Positions 19,298-25,787 of a stretch of 25,787 nt of DNA are shown here, piece after piece. Source of the stretch: Jejubacter sp036620675 (lineage in GTDB: Bacteria > Pseudomonadota > Gammaproteobacteria > Enterobacterales > Enterobacteriaceae). The notes beneath the pieces were generated by a model, which saw nothing but the letters and a program-made list of their open reading frames with translations, searched no databases and was not told the DNA's origin. The stretch is from NCBI GenBank assembly GCA_036620675.1, contig JAZHEE010000047.1. The stretch is one strand, 5' to 3'. Within the stretch, counting starts at the first letter, position 1; the number at the start of each line of letters is the position of its first letter. Both the position numbers and the translations under genes were made by a program.

Positions 19298-22051
19298 TCA
19301 AATCAGGTTTGCACGTTCCAGATAGGTATCAAGCCATTCTTCCGGCTTCATACCCTCTTTCCAGATTTCATCGAACAGTTCAAGCTGGGGTTTCGATGCG
19401 CTGAGAACCGGTAGGTAATACGCCGCTTTCCCTAAATCCAGTCTTGCAAAAGCCGCAAAATCATTACTTTCCCCCTTCCTCTGTGGGTTTTTGACGACAA
19501 GGAACTGACGAGAGAGCGGGTCAATGGCTTTAATTTTGTCAAAATAAAGCTCTCTGACTTGCAGCTCGTCCACATACTCATTACGTTTCGCGTTGGGGTT
19601 CGCCAGATAAATATGTGTTGCGCATTGCTCACGAACGGCAGCCGCGATAGGTGATTTAATTAGTTCATCCGGCGATTGTGTCGCTACGACAAGCACCATA
19701 TCCAGCTTACGAGCGGTTTTGAGTTTGTTATAAACAAAATCCCTGAACGCTTCATTGTTAATCCATTGCCAGAACTCATCCATGTAGATAAGGAGTCGGC
19801 GGCCATCGGCCAGCATGGTGACACGGTAGATGAGATAGAATGAAGCGGCGCTGGAAAGCACTTTGTTATCCAGAAACTCCGTTCCGTCGATACCGAAAAC
19901 GTCCAGGTTGTCCACATCAAACGTATCGTCCGGGTTATCAAACACCCAGCCAAATTCCCCTCCCTGCACCCAGGCATTCAGGCGTGCTTTAAGCCCATGC
20001 CGCCGGGTTTCAGTATCATCAGGCTCCAGAATAAGTGGTCGCAACTTACTAATCGGATAAGAGCGATCTGACCTTTGCATAAGGCGCTCAACGGCATCAG
20101 AAATCAGGCGGTTCTGGTAGTCGTCAAGCGGCTCACTGTTTAGCGAACAAAGTAACCTCACCAGGTCTTTCATAAAGGAAATATTACGTTTAGTGGGGGG
20201 CAAAGCCGCAGGGTTCCAGCCTGTCGGCTCTCCCTCTTTAACTCTGTAATATTCCCCTCCCATTGAACGTATACCGGGTTCCGCTGCCCGATCTTTGTCG
20301 AAAAATACTGTGGTTAACTTCTTTAATTTCCTCTCAGGTGGAAAAGACTCCGGCGTTCCGAACTGCTGGGCGGCGAAAGCCTTAGTCATCATCACTACCG
20401 TTTTACCCACGTTTGACGTACCAAGAATTTCGGTATGCCCCAACGTTGGGTTTTTACCGAAGTAATTTTGATGCTCGGTAGTCATGTGATAATTGAGGTG
20501 ATAAACATCATTTCCTGAACCGCCCAGGGTAATCAGATTATTACCCCAGGTATTCCCTTTCTCTTTGCCCGTAAAGAAGTTGTGGAAGCTTTCCATTTCG
20601 GCAAAGTTCAGACTGCTGATAGGGCTAAGGCGTGGCCGTAACGTATAGTTACCAGGTAGCTGAGCAAAATAAGCCGCGCCAAGACTCATAGTTGAGTAGG
20701 TGACGATAAGCCCCAAATCCTCCAGAGTAGTCGTCACGATATTGGTGTCTTTCACCAGGCGTTCCGGCGTGTCAGCGTAGACAATCAGGGTCTGGTGACT
20801 TTTACCGAAAGATATGTAACCACTGGACACCATGTCGAGAGCAACTTTTAAATCAGTCAGTAAGGATTGAGCCGCATCATCCGTCATTTCCAGTTTGTCG
20901 ATCTGATCATCCAGCGCCTTAATTGCAGACTGTTTGTCTATCGGCGTGAAAGAGGATGTCTGGACATACTCAACAGGGAGATACATCAGGGCGTCAAAAA
21001 TTCCGGCATCCGTTTCCTGAAAGTAGTCCTTAATCTCGATGCAACGAAAATACCGGGCATGGTCTGAAGCGGTGATTTGCCCTGCATCGTTACCAAAGAA
21101 CACATCTTTACCACCCAGGTATGTATAAAACGGGCTATTGGTAACTCTGACTTTCTGCCAGCGGCCGGAAAGCAGCTTCTGAAACAATGAGAGCTGGTCA
21201 GAGTAAACAACACCATTTTCTTCATATAACCCAAGACGGCGGGAATGGAACCGGGACAGATAGGTACTTAGTCGTCCGCAAATTTCATTCATATCATTAA
21301 TGGGTTCTTCGAAGATATTTTTATTACCTTTTTTCCGTGAAAGGAAGTGGGTAACTTTATCTTCAGCACTGAACGGCTTATAGCATACAGATAGGTATAA
21401 TTTGTTTTCAAAATACTCTGATTCAGAAAGCGAACTGTAATAATCGTTCATCACCCTGTTAACAAATGGGATTTTACTTTTAAAAGTAGGCTGAACAGAC
21501 TTCTTCCCCCTTATACGATGATCATAAAAAGTAACGGGCTTACCGTCAAAACTACGAATCAGCGTATTGAGCTGGTCAGTAAGTAATGTCAGATCAGCAT
21601 CATCAACACATTCAAAATAAGCTCCGTCAATCTGCCACGTCGCGATTAAATCATGATTTTTGGTAACAATAAGGTTTTCTGTAATATGTGATGAATACGG
21701 GATTAACTCTTCAAGAGAAGACTGGTCTTTAAGCTTCATAAAATTGTCCACTTTCGATATATCGACTGCGTCGTACGAACTCCCCGCATAATGGACGGCA
21801 TTGAAGCGCTTGTTTGCCAGAGGATTACCTTTGATTTGCATTCGCAGATAAAGCAGGTCAAAAAAGCGTTCATCTATCTTCGTAACTCGCTTGATGGCAT
21901 ACCAGCCAGGAAGGATGAGGGCATACATGGCCTCATGAATCCAGACACCAAGCAGAACGCAGATAACGCACATTCCAAGAAAGGGGTAGAGCGGAACGCC
22001 CAGCCCCCTAATCAAAGCGGGGCGTGTCAGCCCTTTAAAAACGGTACTCAT
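19298..22051 (-). CDS. virB4: VirB3-VirB4 fusion ATPase (PilX3-4), 917 aa
   Basis: Residues 1-~100 are a VirB3 unit (LTRPALIRGLGVPLYPFLGM, then CVICVLLGVWIHEAMYALIL membrane helix pair), fused to a complete VirB4 ATPase. The VirB4 part has the Walker A motif GTSNVGKTVVMM near residue 545 and Walker B LLIYMDEFWQW near residue 752, with the later TQSPDELIKSPIAAAVREQ motif of the family. VirB4 energises pilin extraction and channel assembly at the inner membrane. The fused form is usual for IncX and several other plasmids. GGGGGC seven bases before the ATG sets the start; 24 bp separate it from virB2. Length near the ~915 aa expected for the fusion. Confidence 0.95.
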   Translation of the reverse strand: MSTVFKGLTRPALIRGLGVPLYPFLGMCVICVLLGVWIHEAMYALILPGWYAIKRVTKIDERFFDLLYLRMQIKGNPLANKRFNAVHYAGSSYDAVDISKVDNFMKLKDQSSLEELIPYSSHITENLIVTKNHDLIATWQIDGAYFECVDDADLTLLTDQLNTLIRSFDGKPVTFYDHRIRGKKSVQPTFKSKIPFVNRVMNDYYSSLSESEYFENKLYLSVCYKPFSAEDKVTHFLSRKKGNKNIFEEPINDMNEICGRLSTYLSRFHSRRLGLYEENGVVYSDQLSLFQKLLSGRWQKVRVTNSPFYTYLGGKDVFFGNDAGQITASDHARYFRCIEIKDYFQETDAGIFDALMYLPVEYVQTSSFTPIDKQSAIKALDDQIDKLEMTDDAAQSLLTDLKVALDMVSSGYISFGKSHQTLIVYADTPERLVKDTNIVTTTLEDLGLIVTYSTMSLGAAYFAQLPGNYTLRPRLSPISSLNFAEMESFHNFFTGKEKGNTWGNNLITLGGSGNDVYHLNYHMTTEHQNYFGKNPTLGHTEILGTSNVGKTVVMMTKAFAAQQFGTPESFPPERKLKKLTTVFFDKDRAAEPGIRSMGGEYYRVKEGEPTGWNPAALPPTKRNISFMKDLVRLLCSLNSEPLDDYQNRLISDAVERLMQRSDRSYPISKLRPLILEPDDTETRRHGLKARLNAWVQGGEFGWVFDNPDDTFDVDNLDVFGIDGTEFLDNKVLSSAASFYLIYRVTMLADGRRLLIYMDEFWQWINNEAFRDFVYNKLKTARKLDMVLVVATQSPDELIKSPIAAAVREQCATHIYLANPNAKRNEYVDELQVRELYFDKIKAIDPLSRQFLVVKNPQRKGESNDFAAFARLDLGKAAYYLPVLSASKPQLELFDEIWKEGMKPEEWLDTYLERANLI

Positions 22052-22075
22052 TTTTACGCCCCCTTTTATTTCAAA

Positions 22076-22366
22076 TTACGACAGCCAGTCCGGGAGATAT
22101 GGCGCGATGATAAAGATGATGATCCCGATAGCTAATGGGTAAATCCAGGAAGCATGCTGGCGTGAGAAGATAGCAATATAGCCAATTACCAGCGCAATGA
22201 TGGTGATTGCTGGCTTACGAATATCGGTCAGAAAATCGATAATCTTCTGCAAGAAGCCAGTTGTTTTAGTGGATACATCATCAGCAAATGCGGGTTCTGC
22301 TACACAAAGCATCAATGCAGCCATAAATACAGAAAGAGTTAAATAACGTTTATTGAGTTTTAACAT
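22076..22366 (-). CDS. virB2: VirB2 (PilX2) major pilin, 96 aa
   Basis: MLKLNKRYLTLSVFMAALML leads to a signal-peptidase site after AEPAFA (residue 28). The mature ~68-aa pilin has two hydrophobic helices (AITIIALVIGYIAIF and SWIYPLAIGIIIFIIAPYL) joined by a short loop, as in VirB2/TraM pilins. The ATG at 22366 lies inside the virB1 3' end, with AAAGGAAA about seven bases upstream; the earlier ATG at 22384 would only lengthen the signal. No cyclisation signal can be read from sequence. Confidence 0.9.
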   Translation of the reverse strand: MLKLNKRYLTLSVFMAALMLCVAEPAFADDVSTKTTGFLQKIIDFLTDIRKPAITIIALVIGYIAIFSRQHASWIYPLAIGIIIFIIAPYLPDWLS

Positions 22367-22994
22367 CGTTTGTTTCCTTTTCATCTAAAACAGTGCCACG
22401 CATGGCATATTGGGGATATACGGTAACTTCTTTAGGTTTGATACTCTGCGTTACATTCTCCTTTCTGATTGCATCTTTAACTGAAGGAACCACCCAGTTT
22501 TTTTTGTTATCAGGCGGATTAAACCCTATACGCTGTATATAACTGGTGTTATTAAAATCTGATTCAGGTTTAGTTCCCGTTTCTGGATTGCCGGAATAAT
22601 AGCAACTCAGACCACGTAAAATGTCGCCACCACGTTTATAACAATCCACCAAAATTTTCTCTGAAACCTTGAGGTTTTCGCAGGGGTCAAACATTTTCTC
22701 AGCGGTTGTATTGAAGTTTGCAAAATTCGTACTCGTTATTTGCATAAGACCGACTGAGTAACGATGATTTCGGGATTCAATTTGATTTACGATCTGGAGT
22801 GCAGCCTCCTTAGTTTTGGGAAAGTAGGACACTACGCCTTTGTCACCGGGCTTACGTTCAACCTTCGGTATTATCTCGGCAATAGCATATGGGTTAAAAC
22901 CAGATTCAACCCTTGCAACTTCATGCGCAGTATCGGGATGAACGCTGGCCGCGCATTGCAAAGCAAGCGCCGCAAAAGCAGTAGTAGATAACAT
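22350..22994 (-). CDS. virB1: VirB1 (PilX1) lytic transglycosylase, 214 aa
   Basis: Peptidoglycan-cutting enzyme that opens the wall for the channel. The SLT domain shows HEVARVESGFNPYAIAE with catalytic E30, RYSVGLMQITSTNFANF and LRGLSCYYSGNPETG, all in the usual order. The N terminus (MLSTTAFAALALQCAASVHPD) matches typical VirB1 starts, which often lack a clear signal. GGGAG lies six bases before the ATG. It ends within virB2 (17-base overlap) and begins the pil operon after the small RHH gene. Confidence 0.9.
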   Translation of the reverse strand: MLSTTAFAALALQCAASVHPDTAHEVARVESGFNPYAIAEIIPKVERKPGDKGVVSYFPKTKEAALQIVNQIESRNHRYSVGLMQITSTNFANFNTTAEKMFDPCENLKVSEKILVDCYKRGGDILRGLSCYYSGNPETGTKPESDFNNTSYIQRIGFNPPDNKKNWVVPSVKDAIRKENVTQSIKPKEVTVYPQYAMRGTVLDEKETNDVKTQ

Positions 22995-23039
22995 GATTTT
23001 CTCCCGGCCAGAACAGCGCGGAAAGTCTAGACTGAATGG

Positions 23040-23267
23040 TTAGTCATCGAAGTCGTCATCGTCTTCGTTTATCAGCTCCTCAATAGCCTGGCTGGAATAT
23101 TTTTTAATGAGGTACTGGACAACACCAGAGCTTGAAATACGCCGCCCTCTGCGATAGCCAATCTCCAGAGCAATTTTATCCAGTTCCTCACGAGAAGCTG
23201 AGGGCAGGTAGAGTGTATTACGTTGGGGCTTGCGTCTCGTTGCGGTTTTTTTCCGGGTAGCAGTCAT
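23040..23267 (-). CDS. Small RHH-like protein between actX and virB1, 75 aa
   Basis: A basic N terminus (TATRKKTATRRKPQRN) leads into the pattern TLYLPSASREELDKIALEIG then SSSGVVQYLIKKYSSQ, consistent with a strand and two helices of a ribbon-helix-helix domain, and an acidic tail (EDDDDFDD) that could mimic DNA. The ATG lies inside the actX 3' end (50-bp overlap, different frame) with GGAAG upstream, so translation should be coupled. In pKM101 small Kor-type regulators sit near the tra operons; this protein could autoregulate the actX-pil operon. Identity not established. Confidence 0.68.
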   Translation of the reverse strand: MTATRKKTATRRKPQRNTLYLPSASREELDKIALEIGYRRGRRISSSGVVQYLIKKYSSQAIEELINEDDDDFDD

Positions 23268-23727
23268 TTTTCTTCCGTTTCATTTTGTGGGTTAAGCTTC
23301 TCTCTGTGATGTAGTGGATGAAAGCCATACTTCTTTGCTGTGGATTATCCATGAGGAGAATTTCAGCAAATTCGTGTGGAATTGATTTCCTTAAAATATT
23401 TGCCTGAGCTGTTGTATGCGATTGTCTGCACAAAAGCTCCGCCATCACATCTTCTGGTACAGGTAAAGGCTCACCGCCAAATGAGATAAAGCGTTGTACG
23501 TAAGGGATAGCAGTTATTGTAGTGGAATGAACCTCTTCAAAATCTGCCTGGATAAAAAGATAACCGGGGAAAAGCGGCAAACGTCTTTCTCGATATGAAA
23601 TTATCTTATCCGGGCGACGATATCTTTCTGTCTCCATAGGGCAGAAGTAAGAAAAGTTCAGGCGTTCGAGATGAGCAAAAACTGCTGCAAACCTCGTAGT
23701 GGTGAATTGCAAAACATACCATTCCAT
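23218..23727 (-). CDS. actX: ActX-like NusG/RfaH family antitermination protein, 169 aa
   Basis: The N-terminal ~105 residues are an NGN domain: MEWYVLQFTTTRFAAVFAHL, RLNFSYFCPMETERYRR, RERRLPLFPGYLFIQAD, IPYVQRFISFGGEP. This domain binds RNA polymerase and aids elongation through long operons. RfaH and NusG add a KOW domain; here the C-terminal ~60 residues (AEILLMDNPQQRSMAFIHYITE, then a basic tail) show no clear KOW. ActX-type proteins start the pil operon of IncX plasmids, where they would promote transcription across the ~14-kb transfer unit. AAAGGA lies seven bases before the ATG at 23727. It overlaps the RHH gene. I found no convincing ops element. Confidence 0.85.
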   Translation of the reverse strand: MEWYVLQFTTTRFAAVFAHLERLNFSYFCPMETERYRRPDKIISYRERRLPLFPGYLFIQADFEEVHSTTITAIPYVQRFISFGGEPLPVPEDVMAELLCRQSHTTAQANILRKSIPHEFAEILLMDNPQQRSMAFIHYITERSLTHKMKRKKNDCYPEKNRNETQAPT

Positions 23728-23813
23728 AGTTTTTTCCTTTCAGGCGCTCTCTCGACTCGGATGACCCCGAAGCAGAGAAAAAAAACAAAAGGACAAATTT
23801 ACATCTCATAAAA

Positions 23814-23842
23814 ACTTTATCAGCTACATGTGCTGCGTTCAA
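23814..23842 (-). promoter_or_regulatory. Probable actX/pil operon promoter
   Basis: Minus strand -35 TTGAAC (23842-23837), 17-bp spacer, -10 TAAAGT (23819-23814), predicted start near 23807. The ~80-nt leader then contains a T-rich stretch and a likely hairpin (CTCTGCTTCGG pairing with CCGAGTCGAGAG) just before the actX ribosome site. A GATC-pair element ends seven bases upstream of the -35. Confidence 0.45.
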
Positions 23843-23848
23843 CCACAC

Positions 23849-23867
23849 AAGCAGATCTTTAGATCGC
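23849..23867. repeat. GATC-pair element, copy 1
   Basis: AAGCAGATC-TTTA-GATCGC, with two Dam sites four bases apart. An identical frame with a different centre (AAGCAGATC-GATT-GATCGC) lies at 23943-23961, 94 bp away. Copy 1 abuts the actX promoter. Confidence 0.6.
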
Positions 23868-24080
23868 ATTTACGACATATTTCATTTTGTTTGTGCTGTT
23901 ATTTTGGCTATATCTAGATGATTATCCCATTTGGTAACAAAAAAGCAGATCGATTGATCGCCTTGCGTTGATTTTATAGTCAAGTTAACTAAATTTTTTA
24001 CCGCTAGTTATTTTTTACAAAATCTCTGCTAACAAGATAAATAAATCGATCTTAATCAATAAGTTACCAGAGAGCATGAA
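23868..24080. promoter_or_regulatory. AT-rich intergenic control region between taxC and actX
   Basis: No gene is seen in either strand of this ~210-bp AT-rich stretch (the whole gap is 353 bp). It contains the second GATC-pair element (23943-23961), a fifth GATC at 24048, and several TTTTTA/TAAATT runs that could be intrinsically bent. oriT of IncX plasmids lies near the relaxase genes, but I cannot point to a nic site here; oriT may instead lie beyond the right edge. Confidence 0.4.
23943..23961. repeat. GATC-pair element, copy 2
   Basis: AAGCAGATC-GATT-GATCGC, matching copy 1 (23849-23867) outside the central four bases. It carries two more Dam methylation sites and may be a second operator for the same regulator. 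Confidence 0.6.
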
Positions 24081-25241
24081 TTATCCTAAGCGAATACCAA
24101 TTTTCACTTTCTGTTCGCTTTGAATCATCGACTGTTTTATTTGCGAGAAATTTCTCATCTGGAGCTGCTGTTTCTTAATCATCTCCGCACTGTTCAGCAC
24201 CAGCTCTTTACTGGATGAAATGGTTCTGTCTATGCCTTTAACCCCCAGGTTCTCTAACTGCCACTCATTCCTGTGTGCAGTCTTCCAGCCATGCTGTACA
24301 CCGTTCTTATCAAGTGCAGGGATTTTCACCTCCTTTTGTCCTAACTTTTTCAGCTTAACGAGATCACCTTTCTTAACGTTCTCGCGAGTGGTTAATTCAC
24401 CAAAATCAGCCCCCCAATATGTTTTCTCCACGCCCTTGTTCAGTGTCTTAAGCTTTATGAAATGCTGCTTTGGTTTGGTTTTATCGTTCTGATAATGGTC
24501 GTAGCCAACATCAATAACCTCATAAACGCCCTTCTGTCGTTTTGGCGCTGTTTTGTGAGCATCTTTAATAGACTGGTTAAGCCCATGCTGCTGCTTATGA
24601 GTGGCTTTAACGTCATAGCCCTTCAGCTTCAGCTCTTCACAAAAACCTGTACGAATTTCCCGTAAATCTTTTTTCCTGATATCAGCTCGTTTACCGTCAT
24701 TATCACGAATACGAAAAACAACATGGACATGTGGATGTTCTTTTTTGTCGTTATGATAGCCAAGCACAAAGCGATGATTTGGGTACTTCTTGTGCATCGT
24801 TTTCCTGACAGATTCAAGCAGATCTTCAGGTTTTACTTTTGCTGATACAGGCGGTGAAAAAACAATATTTTGGGTTACTTTTTTATTTTCCTTACCTTTA
24901 TCATCGAAAACATTTTGAGGGTCATTAGCACGATCTATCATGTGCTCTTTAGCCTCCTGAATCTCGTCACCTTTCCATACCTGACCGCTTTCACTCATCA
25001 CTGGTAGCTCTGACTCCCGGCTCATATAGTCAATACTGTTTCGAACTCCCTGCCGGGTAATCGCACCTCCTGAGATTTTGACAACAACCTCCTTACTGGC
25101 ACCCTTGCGGTTGATACGTTCCTGAACGTTGCGTTGATAGTTCTTCCCACCATTTTTAACTTTATGGGCGAAAGCAGACTTGCGGCCAGCCTCAGAGGAC
25201 TTACGCTTAACCCTGAATTCCTTGTCAACATAAACGCCCAT
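24081..25241 (-). CDS. taxC: TaxC-like MOBP relaxase, 386 aa
   Basis: Nicks oriT and becomes covalently attached to the transferred strand. The catalytic tyrosine is probably Y72 in RNSIDYMSRE, and the metal site is the histidine cluster at residues 163-173 (GYHNDKKEHPHVHVVFR, including HxH). Residues ~216-340 (YEVIDVGYDHY, KQHFIKLKTLNKG, YWGADFGEL, GDLVKLKKLGQ) form the second domain common to IncX-type MOBP relaxases, and the basic N terminus before Y72 is unusually long. GAGG lies seven bases before the ATG. It begins two bases after the upstream accessory gene. Corresponds to TaxC of R6K by domain and context; not verified by alignment. Confidence 0.9.
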   Translation of the reverse strand: MGVYVDKEFRVKRKSSEAGRKSAFAHKVKNGGKNYQRNVQERINRKGASKEVVVKISGGAITRQGVRNSIDYMSRESELPVMSESGQVWKGDEIQEAKEHMIDRANDPQNVFDDKGKENKKVTQNIVFSPPVSAKVKPEDLLESVRKTMHKKYPNHRFVLGYHNDKKEHPHVHVVFRIRDNDGKRADIRKKDLREIRTGFCEELKLKGYDVKATHKQQHGLNQSIKDAHKTAPKRQKGVYEVIDVGYDHYQNDKTKPKQHFIKLKTLNKGVEKTYWGADFGELTTRENVKKGDLVKLKKLGQKEVKIPALDKNGVQHGWKTAHRNEWQLENLGVKGIDRTISSSKELVLNSAEMIKKQQLQMRNFSQIKQSMIQSEQKVKIGIRLG

Positions 25242-25243
25242 GA

Positions 25244-25787
25244 TTACACCTCAACCTTGTTAGAAACAGTTCGCCCTTTGCATAACATAATGTAGTTTTC
25301 AAACTCACTTTTGAGACTCATTATCTCTGTACTCAACCGTTCAGCGTCCTGATAGAACCCATCTTTATCAAGTACCCTGGCATTATCGTTAACAATAATA
25401 TAATGAAAGTTGCGCCCTATTTTATCTATTGCATTACGGCAACGATTCATCACCAGAAGCTCCTGGTCGAAGAAATCAAGTTCATTTTCAAGTGTCGTCT
25501 GGATTCTGTATCGACACTCTCTCGACAAAGTCCATCCATGACGCTTTGCCGCTTTTTCTATTTTATTCCGTTGTTTCATTGTTAAATACATTGTGGTTTT
25601 GATAAAATCATTAATATCAGGCATAACGTTATCATTATTATCTTCTGTTGCTTTGCTTTTAAGTAAAGCACTGGCAAGCAACTTCATGCCTTTAGCAACA
25701 GTTAAACTAGGCTCATCTGGATAGATAATCTTCAAACATTCAAGTAGATTATCATGCTGTTTTTCTTCCAATCTGAAATTAATTTGC
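25244..25787 (-). CDS. Relaxosome accessory protein with two RHH-like segments (5' end outside window)
   Basis: The frame stays open through the right edge (visible start ...QINFRLEEKQHDNLLECL), so the TTG at 25771 is internal. At least 180 aa are seen. Segment 1 at the visible N terminus (INFRLEEKQHDNLLECLKII, then SLTVAKGMKLLASALL) and segment 2 mid-protein (MYLTMKQRNKIEKAAKRHGW, then SRECRYRIQTTLENEL) each look like a strand plus helix pair of a ribbon-helix-helix domain. The rest is helical (DQELLVMNRCRNAIDKIGRNFHYIIV, SLKSEFENYIMLCKG), resembling MobC/TaxA-type accessory proteins that bind oriT and help the relaxase. It directly precedes taxC in the same unit. Confidence 0.7.
   Translation of the reverse strand, partial: QINFRLEEKQHDNLLECLKIIYPDEPSLTVAKGMKLLASALLKSKATEDNNDNVMPDINDFIKTTMYLTMKQRNKIEKAAKRHGWTLSRECRYRIQTTLENELDFFDQELLVMNRCRNAIDKIGRNFHYIIVNDNARVLDKDGFYQDAERLSTEIMSLKSEFENYIMLCKGRTVSNKVEV

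Noticed and set aside
23606..23869. 87-aa minus-strand frame overlapping actX
   Set aside because: It starts in the operon leader without a ribosome site and covers the actX N terminus in another frame; actX is clearly the real gene.
24081..24100. nic-like TATCCTA at the end of the relaxase gene
   Set aside because: It is coding sequence at the relaxase C terminus, differs from the consensus at the final base, and has no adjacent inverted repeat.
1..25787. CRISPR array, tRNA, rRNA, insertion sequence or resistance gene
   Set aside because: None of these was recognised on either strand; the only repeats are the short regulatory ones listed.

Overview
The window is most of the conserved transfer and maintenance backbone of an IncX-type (R6K-like) conjugative plasmid of the Enterobacterales. 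The evidence is the gene set and order: a TaxC-like MOBP relaxase, an ActX-like NusG/RfaH protein, a complete VirB1-VirB11 set with a fused VirB3-VirB4, an EexN lipoprotein between VirB5 and VirB6, a VirD4/TaxB coupling protein, a Cag12-like lipoprotein and a TrbM/KikA-like protein. These are followed by a plasmid topoisomerase III, a plasmid H-NS paralogue and a ParA/serine-resolvase module. No replication initiator or antibiotic-resistance gene is in the window. Almost everything lies on the minus strand, so transfer genes are read from the right edge leftward.

Right to left. 25787-24081: relaxosome genes (a partial ribbon-helix-helix accessory protein and the relaxase). 24080-23728: a 353-bp AT-rich control region with paired GATC motifs and a likely promoter for actX. 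23727-9512: actX, a small RHH gene, virB1, virB2, virB3-4, virB5, eexN, virB6, virB7, virB8, virB9, virB10, virB11, virD4, a cag12-like gene, a trbM-like gene, a short VirB4/TraC-like fragment, a small membrane protein and an exported nuclease. Several of these genes overlap by four bases (ATGA or GTGA), which indicates translational coupling. 9423-5831: an unknown 211-aa protein, a previously easy-to-miss 53-aa gene, topB and hns, closed by a strong terminator. 5774-3784: a small accessory cluster of unknown proteins around a SprT-like metalloprotease, with two copies of a 54-bp promoter-proximal repeat.

3630-3178: no conventional gene, but a DinQ/DqlB-like type I toxin-antitoxin locus: a 23-aa hydrophobic peptide on the minus strand with a self-sequestered ribosome site, and a roughly 75-nt antitoxin RNA on the plus strand. 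3136-2465: a serine resolvase. 2340-2102: an array of TAAAGA-N8-TCTTTA dyads, most spaced 36 bp apart, the probable centromere and operator for ParA (2101-1439) and its RHH partner (1342-1058). 1001-1: two small unknown genes and the end of a convergent DUF2726-like gene.

Together the genes process and transfer plasmid DNA (relaxase, TopB, coupling protein, secretion channel), block redundant mating (EexN), hold the plasmid in the population (Par, resolvase, toxin-antitoxin) and probably silence or hide it in the host (H-NS). Function calls rest on motifs and gene order read by eye. No database search was run.
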